Shown here: piece after piece, positions 62,472 through 64,000 of the stretch
Numbering within the stretch: position 1 is the stretch's first letter
Layout: every line of letters starts with the position of its first letter
Source: Leptospira perdikensis
Lineage (GTDB): Bacteria > Spirochaetota > Leptospiria > Leptospirales > Leptospiraceae
Reading direction: 5' to 3'
Assembly (NCBI RefSeq): GCF_004769575.1
Contig: NZ_RQGA01000003.1
Span: 496,001-560,000, forward strand
DNA: 64,000 nucleotides
Notes under the pieces: generated by a model
The model's input: the letters and a program-made list of their open reading frames with translations, nothing else
What the model was told of the DNA's origin: nothing
Databases searched by the model: none
Translations under genes and position numbers: made by a program

Positions 62472-64000
62472 AACGAAATGTATTCATAATTTTTTTATTT
62501 TTGCTGATTACGAACTCAATCTTTTCTTTGCCGATTGATTTAACAAAGAACTGGTTGGTGACTCAAGGATTTGTATTAAAAGATTCTAAAGATTTTTCTA
62601 AATGGAAATCTTTAGACACACTTCCGTTATCAACTATTGTTTCCAGTTTTGATTGGGAACCAAATCAACTTCGTAAGATAACAATGCTCAAATCAATTTT
62701 GTTGTCACCTACGGATTTTAAAAAAACGGAGGATGATGCATTTAGTTTGCATATTCCTTATATATCAAATTGTTTTGAAATTTATTTGAATGATACTTTG
62801 ATTTCTTCGGGTGGTATCATTAAAAACGACGTTATCGTAACCAGTGGTTATAAAAGGCATATCATCATTCGGCTAAATCGAAACTTACTAAAAGTTGGAC
62901 AAAACCAAATTCGAATTTTGGTAGCTGCTGAAGATGGCGAAGAGCTGAATGTATACAAACTATTTAATGATTTTCCTGCAAATATTGATTTAGCATCCGA
63001 ACATTTGAATATAGTCGATGAATACGAAACCTATATGTTGTTATTTCTATATTTTTTTGTAGGAATTTATCACGGATTATTTTATTGGAAACGTAAACAG
63101 GAATCATATAACCTTTATTATGCTCTATTTTCTATATTTTTAGCAATATATATGATTTTCCGATCTCAAGGAATTTATCGTTTTGGTCTGGATCCGTTTA
63201 CTCAGTCAAGAATTGAATATTTTATAGTATTTTTAACTCCTGTATGGTTGTTGATTTTTGCTGATTTGTTTTTTCGTTCACGTATCAGTTTACCATCTAG
63301 GGTCTATTTTTATTTTAGCCTGTTTTTGAGTATCATTCAGATTTTTGTTTCACGTTCTGTTTCTGTGATTCTTCTTCGGGTCTGGCAGTTTTCCGTCCTT
63401 CTGTTTGCAGTTATGTTGTTGTATTTAACTATTTCTGCAGTAAGAAAAAACAATAAAGATGCAAAACGGCTTTTGATCGGGTTGATTTTTCTTTTGAGCA
63501 CAGGGACCTGGGATGTGTTAGGTGCCACTGGATTATTGCCAATCCAGAATTTGAACTTATTACGATTTGGTTTTTTGACCTTTGTTCTAGGGATTGCTGT
63601 AGTACTTGCAAATCGTTTTTTGCGTGTCCACAGACAAGTAGAGGAACTCAATTTAAGTTTAGAGAAAAAAGTAGAAGAAAGAACAAACGAATTACAAAAT
63701 ACATTAACCAAAGTACAAGAACTAAAAGTACAACAAGACGGGGATTATTTTCTGACTTCTTTGCTTTTGGATCCGTTGAGTAAAGGGAAAGCAGAATCTT
63801 CAAACGTATTAATTCATTCCTATGTGAAACAGAAAAAAGAATTCGAGTTTAAAGGCAAAAAAAGAGAAATCGGTGGAGATATCATTATCAGTGATTCCAT
63901 TACTTTGAATGGTAAAACCTATTTAGTTTTTATTAATGGGGATGCAATGGGTAAATCCATTCAAGGTGCTGGTGGAGCTCTAGTTTTAGGTGTTGTTTTT
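62468..64000 (+). CDS. 7TM-sensor SpoIIE-family phosphatase (C-terminus missing)
   Basis: About 511 codons are visible; the gene runs off the right edge. The ATG overlaps the Ppx stop by four bases. A signal peptide is followed by an extracytoplasmic sensor (about 25-180: AFSLHIPYISNCFEIYLNDTLISSGG), seven membrane helices (about 190-400, 7TMR-DISM type), a coiled coil (VEELNLSLEKKVEERTNELQNTL) and the start of a SpoIIE/PP2C-like domain: KKREIGGDIIISDSITLNGKTYLVFINGDAMGKSIQGAGGAL, where Asp in GGD and GDAMGKS are metal ligands. Such proteins control anti-sigma factor pathways. Leptospira has many paralogues. Confidence 0.85.
   Translation, partial: MKRNVFIIFLFLLITNSIFSLPIDLTKNWLVTQGFVLKDSKDFSKWKSLDTLPLSTIVSSFDWEPNQLRKITMLKSILLSPTDFKKTEDDAFSLHIPYISNCFEIYLNDTLISSGGIIKNDVIVTSGYKRHIIIRLNRNLLKVGQNQIRILVAAEDGEELNVYKLFNDFPANIDLASEHLNIVDEYETYMLLFLYFFVGIYHGLFYWKRKQESYNLYYALFSIFLAIYMIFRSQGIYRFGLDPFTQSRIEYFIVFLTPVWLLIFADLFFRSRISLPSRVYFYFSLFLSIIQIFVSRSVSVILLRVWQFSVLLFAVMLLYLTISAVRKNNKDAKRLLIGLIFLLSTGTWDVLGATGLLPIQNLNLLRFGFLTFVLGIAVVLANRFLRVHRQVEELNLSLEKKVEERTNELQNTLTKVQELKVQQDGDYFLTSLLLDPLSKGKAESSNVLIHSYVKQKKEFEFKGKKREIGGDIIISDSITLNGKTYLVFINGDAMGKSIQGAGGALVLGVVF

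Overview
The window reads as chromosome of a spirochaete of the genus Leptospira, most likely a free-living (saprophytic) species. This is inferred from several things seen together: low G+C; many secreted proteins with relaxed spirochaetal lipoboxes ending Asn-Cys or Ser-Cys; Leptospira-typical families (DUF1554 lipoprotein, TRL-like small lipoproteins, SpoIIE/7TM sensor proteins, many GNAT/DinB/SRPBCC stress genes); and a dispersed ~70-110 bp intergenic palindromic repeat. No tRNA, rRNA, CRISPR array, transposase or phage gene was found.

Region 1 (1-5.6 kb) is housekeeping/accessory, nearly all on the minus strand: an FAD oxidoreductase (cut by the window edge), a chromate transporter, a PaiB-like flavoprotein, two GNAT acetyltransferases, a DinB protein and a PhyH-type dioxygenase. 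Region 2 (5.6-20.1 kb) is the most coherent block and looks like a respiratory N2O-reduction and copper-handling island. An operon runs leftward: fasciclin lipoprotein, cytochrome c lipoprotein, clade-II nosZ, a NosB-like membrane protein, nosL, nosD, nosF, nosY. Flanking units encode a PCu(A)C-domain/outer-membrane-barrel fusion, a Cys/His-rich small protein, a lipoprotein, a bacteriohemerythrin, two tiny heme-copper-oxidase-like membrane proteins, a cytochrome c'-like protein, a FadL-type porin and a CopD-like protein. Four FNR/CRP-type palindromes (three perfect TTGAT-N4-ATCAA, one with a single mismatch) sit upstream of three of these units, suggesting one anaerobic regulon.

Region 3 (20.2-37.3 kb): a U32 (TrhP-like) tRNA-hydroxylation protein, a DUF4349 lipoprotein, two chemoreceptors, gamma-glutamyltransferase, a CreB-CreC-CreD-like system whose kinase is interrupted by a one-base frameshift in a run of nine T, a run of three tandem TRL-like lipoproteins plus a barrel protein, and an Omp85/BamA-like protein. 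Region 4 (37.3-46.9 kb): OsmC, DUF3703, HEAT/TPR protein, AraC regulator divergent from SRPBCC proteins, a TauE/EamA/methyltransferase cluster and a MASE1 hybrid histidine kinase.

Region 5 (47-64 kb): a cobalamin-riboswitch-like leader before class Ia ribonucleotide reductase nrdB-nrdA, a Ca2+/H+ antiporter, a beta-propeller lipoprotein, a WG-repeat lipoprotein, DUF2200, a DUF1554 lipoprotein, an AraC regulator, a PaaI-type thioesterase, a solitary mreB, and a Ppx/GppA phosphatase overlapping a SpoIIE-family signalling protein that runs off the right edge. All functional calls come from reading motifs by eye; none was checked against a database.
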